Below are positions 1 to 6,072 of a stretch of DNA of 8,187 nucleotides, one piece after another. The notes below the pieces were generated by a model. The model had not been told where the DNA came from. It ran no database searches and saw only the letters and a program-made list of their open reading frames with translations. The position numbers and the translations under genes were made by a program. The stretch comes from Chloroflexota bacterium. GTDB lineage: Bacteria > Chloroflexota > Dehalococcoidia > Plut-88900. Within the stretch, counting starts at the first letter, position 1. The number at the start of each line of letters is the position of its first letter. The stretch is taken from assembly GCA_022572865.1 (NCBI GenBank), contig JACZVB010000049.1, positions 1 to 8,187 on the forward strand. The letters run 5' to 3'.

Positions 1-145
1 CGTGTACATTCCCGCTGACGGTAGTGATGGCCAGGACTTCCAACTCGGGCGATGCCAGGGCCAGGAGGATGGCGAACGCGTCATCGACGCCGGCGTCCAC
101 GTCCAGGATCACGACGCGCTTTCCCATCTGGTTGTCAGTATCCAT
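1..145 (-). CDS. Nucleoside hydrolase (IUNH family), N-terminal fragment
   Basis: Partial gene running off the left edge; 48 residues are visible. Reading from ATG at 145, residues 11-30 carry the family's N-terminal signature: Asp15, Asp17, Asp21 and Asp22 sit in [11 protein letters not shown], followed by a hydrophobic helix and SPE. Residues 39-47 (AITTVSGNV) match the second conserved strand. In this family the clustered aspartates bind Ca2+ and ribose, and the enzyme hydrolyses the N-glycosidic bond of ribonucleosides to base plus ribose. Ala replaces the usual Pro of the DxDPGxDD signature. No Shine-Dalgarno sequence is visible before this ATG or before the alternative ATG at 127, so the start is uncertain. 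It is divergent from the ribokinase across 90 bp, which suggests ribose salvage from nucleosides. The family call is secure; substrate preference cannot be judged from this fragment. Confidence 0.85.
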   Translation of the reverse strand, partial: MDTDNQMGKRVVILDVDAGVDDAFAILLALASPELEVLAITTVSGNVH

Positions 146-235
146 TAAACTGTGAGGGGTCGGGGGCCTTGGTCAAAAACGGATACGTCGCCGACTAGGT
201 TATATCTATCCAAGTAGTCAGGGCAAGGGGAAGAA
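146..235. other. Divergent intergenic region, nucleoside hydrolase / ribokinase
   Basis: This 90-bp spacer must carry the control signals for both flanking genes. AAGGGG at 225-230 is a good ribosome binding site for the TTG start at 236. A stretch at 168-178 (CCTTGGTCAA...) resembles the CCTTG-W-CAAGG palindrome of the other two divergent regions but is imperfect. No well-spaced -35/-10 pair could be assigned on either strand. GGATA at 181-185 and TATCC at 207-211 form a widely spaced inverted pair that could be chance. Confidence 0.4.
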
Positions 236-1170
236 TTGGCAGCCAGGCCAATAGTGGTCGCCGGAAGCATCAACATGGACCTGGTCATCAATGCGGACCG
301 GATGCCCAGGCCCGGGGAGACGGTGCTCGGCGACCGGCTTCAGTACATACCCGGTGGCAAGGGCCTGAACCAGGCCATAGCTGCCAGACGCCTGGGCGAC
401 GGGCCCGTGACCCTGATCGGAAAGGTCGGCGAGGATGCCTTCGGAGACACCCTGCTCGAATTTCTCCATTCCCAGGACCTGGGGCTTAGCGGCGTGACCA
501 GGACGCCTACACCTACGGGCATCGCCCTCATCACCATAGATGCCACCGCCGAGAACGCCATTGTCGTGGTGCCGGGCGCCAATTTTACTCTAAGGCCCGA
601 GGACATCGACGCCATGAAAGGGACCGTCTCGAAGGCGGAGGTCGTCGTGGCCCAGCTAGAGATTCCCGTGCCTACAGTCCAACATCTCTTTCGGATGGCG
701 AGGGAAGAGGGAGCCTTGACGATATTGAACGCGGCTCCTGCCGCCCAGGTCCCCCCGACGCTGCTTGCGCTGGTGGACTACCTCTGCGTCAACGAGACGG
801 AGCTGGCGGCAATGGCCCGTCTGGATAGGGAGCCTCAGGAACTGGACGACATAGTCACAGTGGCCCGGGGCCTGAAGGGCCGGGGCGCCGGATGTGTCAT
901 CGTTACCCTGGGGGCCAGGGGCTCCGTCACCCTGGCTGACGACCAGGTGATAGTCATAGAGGGGCGCAAGGTGGCCGCCATCGATCCTACTGGAGCCGGC
1001 GATTGCTTCGTCGGCGGCCTGGCGGCCCGGCTAGCGCAAGAGCCCACCTTCGAGGGGCGCTGGATTTCGCCAACTACGCCGCCGCCCTCTCCGTGGAGAG
1101 AGTGGGGGCCAGCACATCCATCCCGTACAGGTCGGAGGTGCCGAGCGAGTTTGAAGAGAAAGACCAGTAA
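236..1170 (+). CDS. rbsK: Ribokinase (PfkB family) with an apparent frameshift near its 3' end
   Basis: Phosphorylates ribose with ATP to ribose-5-phosphate in the cytosol. It starts at TTG 236, with AAGGGG five bases upstream; the first in-frame ATG lies inside the conserved GSINMD motif, so the start must be upstream of it. Visible motifs are GSINMDL (10-16, sugar binding), GGKGLNQAIAARRLG (40-54, PfkB signature 1), NAAPA (165-169), NETE (186-189) and DPTGAGDCFVGGL (250-262), which holds the anion hole and presumed catalytic Asp256. After Glu273-Gly274 the uninterrupted frame turns into an unrelated Pro/Arg-rich tail ending at 1207. The +2 frame from 1057 continues as a normal ribokinase C-terminus (ALDFANYAAALSVERVGAS) to TAA at 1168-1170. 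Adding one G to the run at 1054-1057 restores a 311-residue protein, the usual family length. The restored gene ends 23 bp before the convergent lipoprotein gene. Whether the lesion is real or a read error cannot be decided here. Confidence 0.88.
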
Positions 1171-1193
1171 TGGAGTGGGGCCGGGTCGGCGGC

Positions 1194-2639
1194 CTACTGG
1201 CCCGTGAACTCGACGATTGTTCCATTCACATTTGCGGTATAGGTATCGCCCGCCTGGAAGTCGCTCCCCAGTGATATCACCGCCTCTACAATTCCGTACA
1301 CCTGCGCGCAAATAATATCCTGCTCCAAAGGCTCCAGGTTGGTGACCTGAACGCTTATAGAGTTTCCAATTCGGAACAGCCGGTATCCACCGGAGACGAC
1401 ACAGGCATTCGGCAGGCCCGACTCCACCACCAGGTTGAACTGGGGCGGAAAGATCTCCAGAATCTGTATCTCTACTTTATCGAGGGGCGCTCCCACCCGG
1501 ACCATGCCGGCCCTCCCCAGCCTGGTATCGGTCCAGATGACTCGCCAATTGGCCCGCTCTTCAAAGAAGTCCGGTGCCCGCCCGTCGCCCTGACCGGTGA
1601 TTCCGCCGTCTGGATGGGCGATGATGTTACCCTCGGCATCGTACAGGTTGCTGAAGAAGTCGCAGCATTGAGGAATCTGGAAGTAGACCGTCTGCCCCTT
1701 ATACGCATACCGGGCTATCGACCTGAATGAGCCCGTTGCCGGCTCCCCTTCCAGCTCGTCGATCAGGTCCGCCAACCAGCCGGGGATCTCAGTTGCGGCG
1801 CCCCCGGTCGTCGGGCCTGCGGCATCGGATTCCAGCTCTTGAATCGCCTCGGAGCTGAAGCCTTCCCAGTTGAAATCTCCGTTGCTGCGGGACTGGATCA
1901 GTACCAGTCTCCCCGTCTGCAGGTCATACCCGAAAACCGTCTCCGTGGTCCCCGAGTAGTTGTCTTGATCGGAGCGGATATGCTCGGTCTTGAAAAACAG
2001 CTCAGCGGTAAGTCCGGATGAGAGGCTCCTCTCCCCGACGGCCTCGCCCCTGGTGAGGCCCGCTTGAGACCAGGCTTTCTTGTGGCAGTCCCAGTCCAGG
2101 GTCAGGGCGGGAGGAAGCCCGGCAACGGATATCGTGGCCTGGTCCAGATTCTGGTCGTCCAACTTCAGCACGTTGTTATCGGCATCCAGGAACACGCTGG
2201 TCACCTGTATGTTAGCCCTGGAATTACCCACCGATACCGTAGAGTCTCCCACCACCCAGTCTGCGTCATTGATGTTCGTTATCCTGAAGGTGGTGGACTG
2301 ACGGGCCGCGCCATCGGGTATATCGCCGAAGTAGTTGCCCATGACCATTACCGGGCCACTTATGGTCCAGCTATCACCTATGGAGACGCCCAGAGAGGCC
2401 GCGGGGATACACAGCCCCTCGGTCGGGTCCTTGGCAGCGATAGGGACAGGGGTTGGAGTTGGGCCTGGGGCCTGTGTAGGGGTGGGGGTAGAGGTGGGCG
2501 GTGGCGTGCTGGTGGCAGTTGAAGACGGCAGGCTTGTAGCCGTGGGAGACGGCGCAGGCGCAGAGCTCTCCGTCCCACCTCCACAGGCCAGGGCCGCCAA
2601 CACAAGGGCCGGGAGGGTCAATATCAATAGTAATCGCAT
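1194..2639 (-). CDS. Secreted lipoprotein with Pro/Thr linker and a CCD...HPDGG domain
   Basis: 481 residues from ATG at 2639. That start places a signal peptide directly at the N-terminus (MRLLLILTLPALVLAALAC), with a probable lipidated Cys19 in a slightly atypical lipobox. A Ser/Thr/Pro-rich linker follows (about 25-66), of the kind common in Chloroflexota surface proteins. Residues about 74-271 look like an all-beta region that I do not recognise. Residues about 284-364 contain IPGWL, an Arg-Tyr-x-Tyr strand, QCCDFFSNLYDAEGN and HPDGGITGQGDGRAPDFF; this pattern resembles DUF6970-type domains, recalled without a search. A final beta-rich domain (about 385-481) contains VVESGLPNAC and ends VNGTIVEFTGQ. 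Paired Cys in this last domain could form disulfides outside the cytoplasm. It probably acts at the cell surface, perhaps in binding; there is no catalytic motif and no functional clue from neighbours. The frame extends upstream to a TTG at 2699, but that would bury the signal peptide. Confidence 0.8.
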   Translation of the reverse strand: MRLLLILTLPALVLAALACGGGTESSAPAPSPTATSLPSSTATSTPPPTSTPTPTQAPGPTPTPVPIAAKDPTEGLCIPAASLGVSIGDSWTISGPVMVMGNYFGDIPDGAARQSTTFRITNINDADWVVGDSTVSVGNSRANIQVTSVFLDADNNVLKLDDQNLDQATISVAGLPPALTLDWDCHKKAWSQAGLTRGEAVGERSLSSGLTAELFFKTEHIRSDQDNYSGTTETVFGYDLQTGRLVLIQSRSNGDFNWEGFSSEAIQELESDAAGPTTGGAATEIPGWLADLIDELEGEPATGSFRSIARYAYKGQTVYFQIPQCCDFFSNLYDAEGNIIAHPDGGITGQGDGRAPDFFEERANWRVIWTDTRLGRAGMVRVGAPLDKVEIQILEIFPPQFNLVVESGLPNACVVSGGYRLFRIGNSISVQVTNLEPLEQDIICAQVYGIVEAVISLGSDFQAGDTYTANVNGTIVEFTGQ

Positions 2640-2700
2640 TAGCCTTGTCTCATGTTGTGATTTTTCCACACCCAATAATAGAACGGAAATCCGTTGCAAT

Positions 2701-2727
2701 CGGTTCCTCGCTGGTCATGAGGAACCG
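2701..2727. repeat. Perfect 9-bp inverted repeat (hairpin) between CoA-transferase and lipoprotein genes
   Basis: CGGTTCCTC (2701-2709) and GAGGAACCG (2719-2727) are exact reverse complements around a 9-base loop. The hairpin lies 41 bp beyond the stop of the minus-strand CoA-transferase gene and 62 bp before the lipoprotein start. No T-run follows on either strand, so it is not a classical intrinsic terminator. It could stabilise the mRNA 3' end, attenuate transcription, or be an operator for the lipoprotein gene. A shorter 14-bp palindrome (AACGGAAATCCGTT) lies next to it at 2682-2695. Confidence 0.5.
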
Positions 2728-2768
2728 CTAGAGGTGAAGTAAAAGGGGACGCGGCCTCTCCATCCCAT

Positions 2769-4244
2769 TCAAGGGTAATACAACCTCTGAGCTGCCTTCT
2801 CCAGATCGCGGCGAAAGTCGGGATGGGCAATGTTTATCAGCTCCCGGGCCCTCTCCCTTATCGACTTGCCGAGCAGTCGGGCCACACCGTACTCCGTCAC
2901 TACGATGTCGGCAAAGGTCCGGGGTATGGTGATCACGGTCCCCTCCTCGTGCTGGGGGACTATCTTGGAGACCGTGCCACCCAGGGCCGTCGAGGTCAGC
3001 AGGGTGATGGCCCTGCCTCCCCTGGACAGCACCGCCCCGATATGCAGCTCAGGCTGGCCCCCGGTTCCGTTGTAAAGCCGGGCCCCGAAAAGGGTCTCCG
3101 AGTTGATCTGCCCCGACAGGTCTATTGAGATGGCGTTGTTTATGGACACCTGGTTGTCGTTAGCTGTCACGTTTCGGATATCCAGAACGTAGTCTGCGTC
3201 CCTCAGCTCTACCAGAGGATTGTCTGCAGCATAGGCCACCTCTTCTGGAGTGCTGCCCATCAGACCGATGAACACCGCCTTGCCCCTATGGAAGGTCTTG
3301 CGGCTGCCGTTGACTATGCCCTTCTCCACCAGCGTCAAGATCCCCGGGGCCGACATCTCAGCATACCAGCCCAGGTCCTTCTTATCGTCGAAGACCCCCA
3401 GAGACGGCAGGAAGACTCCCGGGGTGCCAACCCCGATCTGGACCGTGTCCCCGTCCCTGATAAGTTCAGCGACGTACCCGGCCACGCCCTTGGCCTGGTC
3501 TGAGGGCTCGACCCAGCCTGTCCATCGGGCCCACCCCCTCACTTGAGACACGCTACCGCCTATCAGGGCCGGCAACGCTTCTCGCCGCTGGCCGTCGGAC
3601 ATGAGGGGGGAGATCTTATGAAGCTCGGCCCGCAGCTCCGGGTCTCGGGCTCCATCTATGAGCCCCCTCCCCTCCTCCAGGGACATGCCCGGAGGCGTGT
3701 ACTCCACGAAGGCATCAATCTGGGAAACGTGAATGTAGTTGGTGCCGTAGGTCCTTATCTGGCTTTCGTCCACCTCGACGATCACCTTTTTCGCCGCCCC
3801 GGCCAATCGCCGTTTGTGCCACAGCTCGGCCCCGAAGCTACAGAAGCCGTGATCATCGGGAGGCGAGACTACCGCGAAGAGGAAGTCAATGGCCCGGCTC
3901 GTCCGCCCATCTTCGTCGAAGGGCTTCAGCTCGGTGGAGAAGAGCACCGGTTCGAAGTCGATCAACCTCTCATCGTAGGCGGGACGGCAGATGTCCCCCA
4001 TATAGCTCGTGATCGTGATGTCGAAGGAATCGTTCCATCCGGGCTGGAGCCAGCCGGGATTGTGGTGAGCGCCCACCATGTGCAGGCGGACATCGCGGAG
4101 TTCCTCCCGGCGAGCCGCCAGGGCATTCATCAGAAGGGTGGGCTGGGGCGAGACGGGAATGGTCACCCCATCCCCGGATTTTATGGCCTCGACCGCCTCT
4201 TCCGCCGAGACGGTGTTCCTCTTGTAGTGTTCTCTCCAGTCCAT
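2769..4244 (-). CDS. Acetyl-CoA hydrolase / 4-hydroxybutyrate CoA-transferase family protein
   Basis: 491 residues from ATG at 4244, with AGAGG upstream at good spacing. It belongs to the Cat1/AbfT class of CoA-transferases, which move CoA between short carboxylic acids through a glutamyl-CoA thioester. Support: a family-like N-terminal half (SGDGVTIPVSPQP at 23-35; MVGAHHNPGW at 56-65; FLFAVVSPPDDHGFCSFG at 121-138), then DGDTVQIGVGTPG (264-276), then YAEMSAPG (294-301), whose Glu296 aligns with the catalytic Glu of AbfT. The C-terminal signature VVTEYGVARLLGKSIRERA (448-466) is followed by LINIAHPDFR (469-478). About 185-250 is longer than I expect for AbfT-type enzymes (~440 residues) and includes a Trp-rich stretch. 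The VOC gene lies 107 bp upstream on the same strand, so co-transcription is possible. The true acyl substrate (4-hydroxybutyrate, acetate, propionate or other) cannot be read from the sequence. Stop codon is TGA. Confidence 0.9.
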   Translation of the reverse strand: MDWREHYKRNTVSAEEAVEAIKSGDGVTIPVSPQPTLLMNALAARREELRDVRLHMVGAHHNPGWLQPGWNDSFDITITSYMGDICRPAYDERLIDFEPVLFSTELKPFDEDGRTSRAIDFLFAVVSPPDDHGFCSFGAELWHKRRLAGAAKKVIVEVDESQIRTYGTNYIHVSQIDAFVEYTPPGMSLEEGRGLIDGARDPELRAELHKISPLMSDGQRREALPALIGGSVSQVRGWARWTGWVEPSDQAKGVAGYVAELIRDGDTVQIGVGTPGVFLPSLGVFDDKKDLGWYAEMSAPGILTLVEKGIVNGSRKTFHRGKAVFIGLMGSTPEEVAYAADNPLVELRDADYVLDIRNVTANDNQVSINNAISIDLSGQINSETLFGARLYNGTGGQPELHIGAVLSRGGRAITLLTSTALGGTVSKIVPQHEEGTVITIPRTFADIVVTEYGVARLLGKSIRERARELINIAHPDFRRDLEKAAQRLYYP

Positions 4245-4351
4245 GAGACCGCCTCTTATAACAGGCCCGTCACCCTAGCCGATAGCCTTCCCATCCGCCG
4301 CGGTTATCACGATACCACAGCTGCTTTCGAATCCTCTTCCCAGTAGACGCT
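4245..4351. other. Intergenic gap between VOC and CoA-transferase genes
   Basis: This 107-bp spacer lies between two minus-strand genes. Apart from the CoA-transferase ribosome binding site near 4251-4256 (AGAGG on the minus strand), I see no convincing promoter or terminator. The length allows either read-through from the VOC gene or an unrecognised internal promoter. Confidence 0.4.
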
Positions 4352-4789
4352 TTAGCCCTGCCTAGCGACACCCACAGCCCAGACGTATCCATCGGGGTCG
4401 GCGATCATCACCTCCCGCCAGCCGTGGGGCTTGTCCGTTGCGGGCTGAATGATATTGGCCGCGTATTCCCGGGCCCTGGCCTCCGCCTTATCGGGATCGA
4501 TGCCGAGTATTCGCAGCTCGGCCCCCAGGCCCCGACGCTCTCCTGAGGTCAGATGCTCCAGCCACGGGTGCGTGTCGTAGGTGTGGTCGGCGTGGAGCAT
4601 GAACTCCACTCCCGTCACCTTTATCGATGCGAAATCCTCATCCCAGTAGACGATATCTCCCTCCAGCACCTTCTCATAGAACCCCACCGACCTTGATACG
4701 TCCCTCACCAGCAGGTTCACCGTGAAAGTGGGAAGGGAGCGGCCGTAGGCATCGGCGGGCATCCAGGGCTCCCGGGTGCTCTTTTGCAT
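4352..4789 (-). CDS. VOC superfamily (glyoxalase/bleomycin-resistance fold) protein
   Basis: 145 residues. The start is fixed at ATG 4789 by a perfect AGGAGG six bases upstream; the frame stays open further upstream without homology. The first beta-alpha-beta unit reads FTVNLLVRDVSRSVGFYEKVLEG (22-44) and the second ends in ADPDGYVWAVGV (130-141), the hallmark closing strand of this fold. The position that holds the first metal-ligand His in glyoxalase I (seven residues before Asp30) is not His, and the usual Glu after DPDGY is Ala. A classical metal-dependent lyase is therefore unlikely; a binding protein or a divergent enzyme fits better. Methylmalonyl-CoA epimerases share the fold, and the neighbouring CoA-transferase makes acyl-CoA work tempting, but the missing ligands argue against epimerase. 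Divergent from the FmdB-type gene; probably first in a unit with the CoA-transferase. Confidence 0.8.
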   Translation of the reverse strand: MQKSTREPWMPADAYGRSLPTFTVNLLVRDVSRSVGFYEKVLEGDIVYWDEDFASIKVTGVEFMLHADHTYDTHPWLEHLTSGERRGLGAELRILGIDPDKAEARAREYAANIIQPATDKPHGWREVMIADPDGYVWAVGVARQG

Positions 4790-4795
4790 GTGTGG

Positions 4796-4801
4796 CCTCC
4801 T
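4796..4801 (-). promoter_or_regulatory. Ribosome binding site of the VOC gene (AGGAGG)
   Basis: The minus strand reads AGGAGG six bases before ATG 4789. This consensus Shine-Dalgarno decides the start against the upstream open frame (to 4870) and against the downstream Met at residue 10. Confidence 0.8.
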
Positions 4802-4822
4802 AAGTTGATAGGCGCTGTGGCT

Positions 4823-4852
4823 ATTCTCCGTTGGCGGTCCCCGCCTTGACAA
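4823..4852 (-). promoter_or_regulatory. Candidate promoter of the VOC / CoA-transferase unit
   Basis: On the minus strand TTGTCA (4852-4847) is followed after 18 bp by GAGAAT (4828-4823), a four-of-six match to the -10 hexamer. The -35 lies inside the CCTTGACAAGG palindrome that also provides TTGACA for the divergent FmdB-type gene. The weak -10 makes this tentative. Confidence 0.35.
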
Positions 4853-4875
4853 GGGCCGGAGGGGCTGCATACGAT
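4846..4875 (+). promoter_or_regulatory. Sigma-70-type promoter of the FmdB-type gene
   Basis: A perfect TTGACA at 4846-4851 is followed after 18 bp by TACGAT at 4870-4875. The predicted start site near 4882 leaves a leader of about 20 bases containing GGAGG at 4891-4895 just before ATG 4901. Confidence 0.6.
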
Positions 4876-4900
4876 ATGTTTATAACGGTTGGAGGACGCC

Positions 4901-5095
4901 ATGCCTGTTTACGAATACAAATGTCCTGGCTGTGGGAACCAGTTCGACCTGTTGCGCCGCATGAGCCAGGCCGATGAGCCTGTGACCTGTCCCTCCTGCA
5001 ACAACGGGGCACAGAGGGTGCTGTCCGTCTTCGCCTCCTTTACCACCAGCGACAGCGGATCGATGGTGCCCGTCGCCGGGGCGGGCGTGACCTGA
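4901..5095 (+). CDS. FmdB-type zinc-ribbon protein, interrupted by TGA before its Cys-rich tail
   Basis: 64 residues from ATG 4901, chosen because GGAGG (4891-4895) sits five bases upstream and MPVYEYKC is the family's usual N-terminus. Cys8-Pro-Gly-Cys11 and Cys30-Pro-Ser-Cys33 are the two knuckles of a zinc ribbon, followed by QRVLSVFASF, as in the CxxC_CxxC_SSSS / FmdB family. The family was named from a supposed regulator of formamidase/amidase genes; its general function is unknown. The frame stops at TGA 5093-5095, but the 12 codons after it read GGCGPTGCGCSS and end at TAA 5132-5134. Such Gly/Cys-rich tails are typical of FmdB proteins. The true product may therefore be 77 residues with residue 65 encoded by TGA: a mutated Cys or Gly codon, a read error, or selenocysteine. 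The gene is single, with its own promoter and terminator. Confidence 0.85.
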   Translation: MPVYEYKCPGCGNQFDLLRRMSQADEPVTCPSCNNGAQRVLSVFASFTTSDSGSMVPVAGAGVT

Positions 5096-5134
5096 GGCGG
5101 GTGCGGTCCCACCGGGTGTGGGTGCTCCAGCTAA
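5096..5134 (+). other. In-frame Gly/Cys-rich extension of the FmdB-type gene beyond TGA
   Basis: Twelve sense codons (GGCGPTGCGCSS) and TAA follow the TGA in the same frame. Five Gly, three Cys and a terminal Ser pair fit an FmdB tail and are unlikely in a random spacer. CCCAC (5108-5112) and GTGGG (5118-5122) can form a small hairpin with loop CGGGT, whose apex lies about 18 bases after the TGA. That is within the range expected for a bacterial SECIS element, but a 5-bp GC stem is weak evidence. Confidence 0.6.
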
Positions 5135-5156
5135 AAACCTTTAAGGTGATCTCCAC

Positions 5157-5186
5157 ATAGGGGCCGCTGGGAGCGGCCTCTATTTT
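5157..5186 (+). terminator. Rho-independent terminator of the FmdB-type gene
   Basis: ATAGGGGCCGCT (5157-5168) pairs with AGCGGCCTCTAT (5172-5183) across a GGG loop: 12 pairs including one G-T. A TTTT run at 5183-5186 follows directly on the plus strand. It starts 22 bp after the TAA at 5132-5134, which fits that codon as the real gene end. The minus strand lacks a T-run after the hairpin, so efficient termination of the converging DUF1461 gene is less certain. Confidence 0.85.
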
Positions 5187-5206
5187 ATGGGTGGGACGCC
5201 CAGGGT

Positions 5207-6004
5207 CTAGGGGGTAGTGAACTGAGATTCCAGGCCCGGGCTTAGGGCCCCGGCCCTCCCCTCATCTTCTTGTCGGCCCCGACGCCTCAGCCACAGGTAT
5301 CCTCCACCCACCGTAACCAGCAGCAGGGCCTGGCCTATGGTCATCAGGGCCACGAAGATGGTCGCATCCAGAAAGAAGCTCTGGGGGAACATGGCGATGA
5401 GGTTGTGGATCCTGGGGTCTAGCTGCCAGAAATCGTTGGAAAACCCGAGCTGGTGGAACTTGAGGAAGAGGGCATCGAAGCCGACCAGCGCCACGAGGCC
5501 GATGGCCAGTATCGCCGCCAGGGTGCCCCCTCCGCCCCAGAGGACCCTTCTGGCCAGCAGGGGCAGCGCGGCCCTTCTGCGAAACGTAACGTAGAGGGCT
5601 GCATACCCCAACAGGAATCCCAGGCTGATCCACTGCAACAGGTAGACCCTTTGTATCAGGCCCTTCACGTCCTTCATGTGGATGATCTCTCGCTGGGTGA
5701 ATAGCTGGCGCTCCTCGCCGTAGATGGTGGCCCGAGGGTCGATGAACTCCTCGTCGTTGTTGAAATAGTCCCTGATCTCAGCGCCGATTCTGGTAAGCTC
5801 GGGCCTGGGAATCCCGGTCCGAAGGCTGATGTCGTACTGATCGAAATCATACTCGTACAGCCCACCGGCGTTGATGGCGAACCTGACGCTGCTGGTTATG
5901 AGCAACACCAGTATCGCCAGGACCGCGAGGATGCTTCCCAGCGCCAGGGCCAGGCGGAGGAATTGCTGTTGTCGCGCCGGCAGTTGGGATATCGCCTCAG
6001 TCAT
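5207..6004 (-). CDS. TIGR01906 / DUF1461 family integral membrane protein
   Basis: 265 residues from ATG 6004, with GAGGAA about seven bases upstream. Four membrane helices are predicted by eye: about 17-39, 122-140, 158-176 and 213-238. The region between helices 1 and 2 (about 45-118) is presumably extracytoplasmic and carries the family core LFTQREIIHMKDVKGLI (101-117). A second conserved block, FHQLGFSNDFWQLDP (183-197) then MFPQSFF (205-211), lies between helices 3 and 4. The C-terminus is charged and hydrophilic (RRRGRQEDEGR). These blocks match the TIGR01906 family as I remember it; its function is not established, so none is claimed. It diverges from mazG across 129 bp and converges on the FmdB-type gene. 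Stop codon is TAG. Confidence 0.85.
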   Translation of the reverse strand: MTEAISQLPARQQQFLRLALALGSILAVLAILVLLITSSVRFAINAGGLYEYDFDQYDISLRTGIPRPELTRIGAEIRDYFNNDEEFIDPRATIYGEERQLFTQREIIHMKDVKGLIQRVYLLQWISLGFLLGYAALYVTFRRRAALPLLARRVLWGGGGTLAAILAIGLVALVGFDALFLKFHQLGFSNDFWQLDPRIHNLIAMFPQSFFLDATIFVALMTIGQALLLVTVGGGYLWLRRRGRQEDEGRAGALSPGLESQFTTP

Positions 6005-6042
6005 GTCGGGTTCCTCGACAACTTAGAGTCGTCACTCCCCTC

Positions 6043-6072
6043 ATGTTAGGTAACCGATTTTCGCCTTGTCAA
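6043..6072 (-). promoter_or_regulatory. Candidate promoter of the DUF1461 gene
   Basis: On the minus strand a perfect TTGACA (6072-6067) is followed after 18 bp by TAACAT (6048-6043), four of six to consensus. The predicted start lies about 30 bases before ATG 6004. Its -35 overlaps that of the divergent mazG promoter within CCTTGTCAAGG (6064-6074). Confidence 0.5.

Noticed and set aside
1171..1193. Possible terminator between the convergent ribokinase and lipoprotein genes
   Set aside because: Only a 4-bp GGCC pairing is visible, with no T-run.
835..1311. Minus-strand open frame of 158 codons spanning the ribokinase 3' end
   Set aside because: Antisense to the ribokinase with no recognisable motif. 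The ribokinase reading is firmly supported on both sides of the frameshift.
2064..2522. Plus-strand open frame of 152 codons within the lipoprotein gene
   Set aside because: Antisense to the lipoprotein. The Gly-rich end is simply the complement of the Pro/Thr linker codons.
2640..2699. Upstream TTG start for the lipoprotein adding 20 residues
   Set aside because: The extension places charged residues before a classical lipoprotein signal peptide. The ATG at 2639 gives the expected Met-Arg-hydrophobic start.
2675..2699. TTGCAA and TATTAT on the minus strand as a promoter for the lipoprotein gene
   Set aside because: The spacer is only 13 bp, too short for a sigma-70-type promoter.
4255..4263. 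Extended -10-like TGTTATAAG on the minus strand before the CoA-transferase
   Set aside because: It overlaps the ribosome binding site; a transcript starting there would lack that site and have almost no leader.
3543..4346. Long plus-strand open frame (267 codons) opposite the CoA-transferase gene
   Set aside because: It lies fully antisense to a gene with clear family motifs, and its translation shows no domain-like pattern. It is an open antisense frame from GC-rich codon use.
2769..5095. Alternative genetic code with TGA as a sense codon, to explain the interrupted FmdB-type gene
   Set aside because: The CoA-transferase gene ends at TGA (2769-2771) at the expected family length and what follows is not family-like. 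No recognised gene contains internal TGA codons apart from the one case.
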